Under the pieces are notes generated by a model. It was given only the letters and a program-made list of their open reading frames with translations. It was not told where the DNA came from and did not search any database. The position numbers and the translations under genes are program-made. A stretch of DNA of 8,177 nucleotides from Candidatus Bathyarchaeota archaeon. GTDB lineage: Archaea; Thermoproteota; Bathyarchaeia; TCS64. Below are positions 6,439 to 8,177 of the stretch, piece by piece. The DNA is taken from contig PBSW01000053.1 in the NCBI GenBank assembly GCA_002726865.1, forward strand, positions 1 to 8,177. The letters run 5' to 3'. The stretch's first letter is position 1. Every line of letters starts with the position of its first letter.

Positions 6439-7929
6439 TTACGTGCCACCCAGATATCTCTTAACTCTTTTAGACAAAATATCGAGGAACCCCTCAAGCC
6501 GATCGACTTGAAGATTGTAGCTCGTCCTGTGTTGATCGAGAATTTGTCTTCGGTCACCAAGCATTCTCTTGACCTCGCCAATGGAAGGACTTCCGAGCGA
6601 TCTTCTACGTTCTATTGAGAGATGCGGATTGAAAACTTTCTTTAGTTGTTCAGGTTTCATTCTGATCTGTTTTCCAAGAACCTTTCTTGCAGTAGAGGAA
6701 ATTTCATTCGCTGAGAGTCTATTAAGCGCAATACCTTTCTTTACAGAAGTTGCTACAAGCTGTCCCACCATCTTGTGACTCTCCCGAAAAGTGAACCCGA
6801 AATCAGTTACAAGCGTCTCGGCCAGGTCAAGCGCCAGAGCATGACTATTTTTTGCTTCCCCATCCAAGCGAACTTCATCAACTTTTAGCGTGGCGAATGC
6901 GCCCTTCATGATCTCGAGAGAAGACAATACTGCGGTGAAAGCAAAATGAATGGCAGGTTTCATCTCCTGTAAATCACGGTTGTACCCCGTCAACAGGCCC
7001 TTGGTGAGACTGAACAAACCCATCATATGCCCCTGGACTATTCCAGCCTTTCCACGAACCAGTTCTATTGTGCACGGGTTCTTCTTCTGTGGCATTATAC
7101 TCGATGTGGAAGCATATTCGTCGGCTAATTCCACATATCGAAATTCGGAGCTGGACCAGAGAATGAGATCCTCAGCAACTCTACTGAGATTTGTTGCAAT
7201 TAGAGCTAAGATAGCTGCACATTCTAGTATAACATCGCGTGAGCTAATGCAATCAATGCTATTCTCAACTAGCCCATCGAAGCCCAGCAAAGTAGCGGTG
7301 CGGTTTCTGTCTATTTTCATACTAGTACCCCCAATGGCTGCTGCCCCAAGCGGCGACATGTTCACGCGCCGGTAGAGTTCCTTCAGTCGTTCTAGATCGC
7401 GAAGGAAGATGTCAGCCTGACAGAGCAAATAGTGACCAAAAGTCCCAATTTGTGCATGCTGAGTATGAGTATACAAAATGTTAACTGTCGTCGCATGAAT
7501 TTCGGCCTTGTCCAACAGTTCTTCGACGAATTGTAGTATCCCTTTCGACAGGCAATTTATCTCTGTCCTCATACGCATTCTAATAGCCACAGAAACCTGA
7601 TCATTCCGCGAACGACCAGTATGGATTTTTCCTCCAAGTTCATCGCCAACTTTTTGCGTGATCGAGGATTCTATGAATTCATGGATGTCTTCAAAGTCCG
7701 TTGTGTTAGATGGAGGATAGTTCGGAAGGAGAGCTTCGAGAGCACGTAAGATCTCTTTTAGCTCTTTCTTCTCAAGAAGACCATTCTCGTGGAGCATTAT
7801 CTCGTGTGCTTCTGTGCCTAGAATATCGTCTTTGTAGATCCACTCATCGTCTTTCAATGAGGACATGAAAGCTGCTGCTTCTTTCTGAGCGGGACGTCCC
7901 AACCTAGATCTGTATATTCCCTTCTTCAA
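6439..7929 (-). CDS. argH: Argininosuccinate lyase
   Basis: ArgH, of the fumarase/aspartase superfamily, splits argininosuccinate into arginine and fumarate; family members are homotetramers with shared active sites. Starting at TTG 7929 the protein has 496 residues. Motifs: IYRSRLG near the N-terminus, TGRSRNDQV (104-112), YTHTQHAQ (153-160) with the catalytic His at 155, SPLGAAAIGGTS (192-203), and the signature SSIMPQKKNP (276-285) with catalytic Ser 277. The length is somewhat above the bacterial ~460. A GTG at 7938 would add three residues, but AGGTGA lies 5 bases before the TTG, a near-ideal archaeal ribosome site that the GTG choice would bury in the coding sequence. It is the first gene of an argH-argG pair, the reverse of the usual bacterial order. 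Function is secure; the start is uncertain by three codons. Confidence 0.95.
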   Translation of the reverse strand: MKKGIYRSRLGRPAQKEAAAFMSSLKDDEWIYKDDILGTEAHEIMLHENGLLEKKELKEILRALEALLPNYPPSNTTDFEDIHEFIESSITQKVGDELGGKIHTGRSRNDQVSVAIRMRMRTEINCLSKGILQFVEELLDKAEIHATTVNILYTHTQHAQIGTFGHYLLCQADIFLRDLERLKELYRRVNMSPLGAAAIGGTSMKIDRNRTATLLGFDGLVENSIDCISSRDVILECAAILALIATNLSRVAEDLILWSSSEFRYVELADEYASTSSIMPQKKNPCTIELVRGKAGIVQGHMMGLFSLTKGLLTGYNRDLQEMKPAIHFAFTAVLSSLEIMKGAFATLKVDEVRLDGEAKNSHALALDLAETLVTDFGFTFRESHKMVGQLVATSVKKGIALNRLSANEISSTARKVLGKQIRMKPEQLKKVFNPHLSIERRRSLGSPSIGEVKRMLGDRRQILDQHRTSYNLQVDRLEGFLDILSKRVKRYLGGT

Positions 7930-7934
7930 ACTTT

Positions 7935-7940
7935 TCACCT
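7935..7940 (-). promoter_or_regulatory. Ribosome binding site of argH (decides the start)
   Basis: On the - strand AGGTGA precedes TTG (7929-7927) by 5 bases. It matches the core of the archaeal GGAGGTGA consensus exactly and favours TTG 7929 over GTG 7938, whose own upstream region has only a weak GGAT. Confidence 0.55.
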
Positions 7941-7982
7941 ATCCGATACAGTCCTCGTACCCATAAGTCTAATTCGAGTAGC

Positions 7983-7997
7983 CTATAATCCTTCATC
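7983..7997 (-). promoter_or_regulatory. Possible promoter of the argH-argG operon
   Basis: Read on the - strand, a purine-rich GATGAAG (BRE-like) is followed by GATTATAG (TATA-like). Transcription starting about 25 bases downstream would begin near 7960 and give a leader of about 30 bases holding the AGGTGA ribosome site. A second AT-rich candidate, CTTATG near 7963, would instead place the start at the GTG of 7938. The match is moderate and made by eye. Confidence 0.35.
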
Positions 7998-8042
7998 CCA
8001 GTAATGAATCTTACATTCTTCTTGCGTTTGCATCGAAGAATA

Positions 8043-8058
8043 TTTGAAAGTTAAATAA
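8043..8058 (+). promoter_or_regulatory. Archaeal-type BRE/TATA promoter of the aminotransferase gene
   Basis: TTTGAAAG (BRE-like, purine-rich) is followed directly by TTAAATAA (8051-8058). The centre of the TATA-like box is about 27 bases before the TTG at 8082, the spacing expected if transcription starts at or next to the start codon. No ribosome binding site precedes the TTG, which fits a leaderless transcript. Confidence 0.55.
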
Positions 8059-8081
8059 CTCGCGAAACAATTGTAATCTAG

Positions 8082-8177
8082 TTGTCCCACAGACTTGCTT
8101 ACCTGAATGGTTCGTTCATACCAGAGACCGAGATGAAGATCTCTCTGTTGGATCGAGGCTTCGTTCATGGCGATGCG
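8082..8177 (+). CDS. Class IV aminotransferase (branched-chain aminotransferase-like), 3'-truncated by the window edge
   Basis: Only the first 32 codons are in the window. From TTG at 8082 they read as an N-terminus containing LAYLNGSFIPE (residues 5-15) and then ISLLDRGFVHGDA at the window edge. The pattern YLNG-F(I/V)PE followed by LLDRGF--GDA is typical of the first strands of class IV PLP enzymes such as branched-chain aminotransferase (IlvE) and its D-amino acid transaminase and ADC lyase relatives. Which of these it is cannot be decided without the catalytic Lys region. A TAG stop at 8079-8081 closes the frame just upstream, so TTG 8082 is the most upstream possible start. ATG at 8133 would remove the conserved first strand and is rejected. 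The TATA-like element ~27 bases upstream supports a leaderless start. Confidence 0.8.
   Translation, partial: MSHRLAYLNGSFIPETEMKISLLDRGFVHGDA

Larger units (their letters stand above)
7930..8081. other. Divergent intergenic region between argH and the aminotransferase gene
   Basis: About 150 bases, richer in A and T than the flanking genes. It holds the possible argH promoter, the stronger TATA-like element of the aminotransferase gene, and a short near-palindrome (AGTTA-AA-TAACT, 8049-8060) lying over that TATA element. No small gene with convincing features and no RNA gene was seen. Readings through it on the - strand look like chance. Confidence 0.6.

Noticed and set aside
6950..7375. 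141-codon open frame on the + strand opposite argH
   Set aside because: It is antisense to the catalytic core of argH (SSIMPQKKNP region) with no independent evidence of coding.
7983..8168. 61-codon open frame on the - strand at the right edge
   Set aside because: It runs antisense through the start of the aminotransferase gene and both promoter elements. It has no family similarity I recognise.

Overview
The window carries most of a histidine biosynthesis operon on the + strand (positions 2-5286). It runs tail-to-tail into a two-gene arginine operon on the - strand (5225-7929). The first bases of a class IV aminotransferase gene, reading away from the arginine genes, close the window. No mobile element, CRISPR array, tRNA or rRNA is visible, and no gap between genes exceeds about 150 bases. 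This is a compact, core-metabolism chromosomal segment.

The organism is most likely an archaeon of the TACK/Thermoproteota group, with Nitrososphaerota (Thaumarchaeota)-like lineages the best guess. The reasons are: the gene order hisD - HAD phosphatase - hisB - hisH - hisA - hisF - hisI; the ArgH style (start near a YRSRLG motif, SPLGAAAIGGTS block); an archaeal-type HisF with a longer loop after its second catalytic Asp; heavy use of TTG starts; and an archaeal BRE/TATA-like element about 27 bases upstream of an apparently leaderless start. Lineage is inferred from remembered family features, not from a search.

Histidine operon: hisD (5' end outside the window), a long HAD-family phosphatase that is a good candidate for the histidinol-phosphatase step, hisB (dehydratase only), hisH, hisA, hisF and hisI (cyclohydrolase only). 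Together they cover PR-AMP cyclohydrolase, ProFAR isomerase, IGP synthase (HisH plus HisF), IGP dehydratase, probably histidinol-phosphatase, and histidinol dehydrogenase. hisG, hisE and hisC are absent here and must lie upstream or elsewhere. Five of the six junctions are 4-base NTGA stop/start overlaps and the sixth is a 1-base gap, so translation is probably tightly coupled. The hisH start appears to be CTG within a CTGA overlap.

Arginine operon: argH is first and argG second, 20 bases apart. They convert citrulline plus aspartate to arginine plus fumarate. The 3' ends of argG and hisI overlap by 62 bp on opposite strands, leaving no room for a conventional intergenic terminator.

The region 7930-8081 is the divergent promoter region between argH and the aminotransferase gene.

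I found no clearly new multi-gene system. The points most worth checking are the enlarged HAD phosphatase in the his operon, the CTG start of hisH, the convergent coding overlap, and a Ser-to-Gly change at a predicted citrulline-binding position of ArgG.
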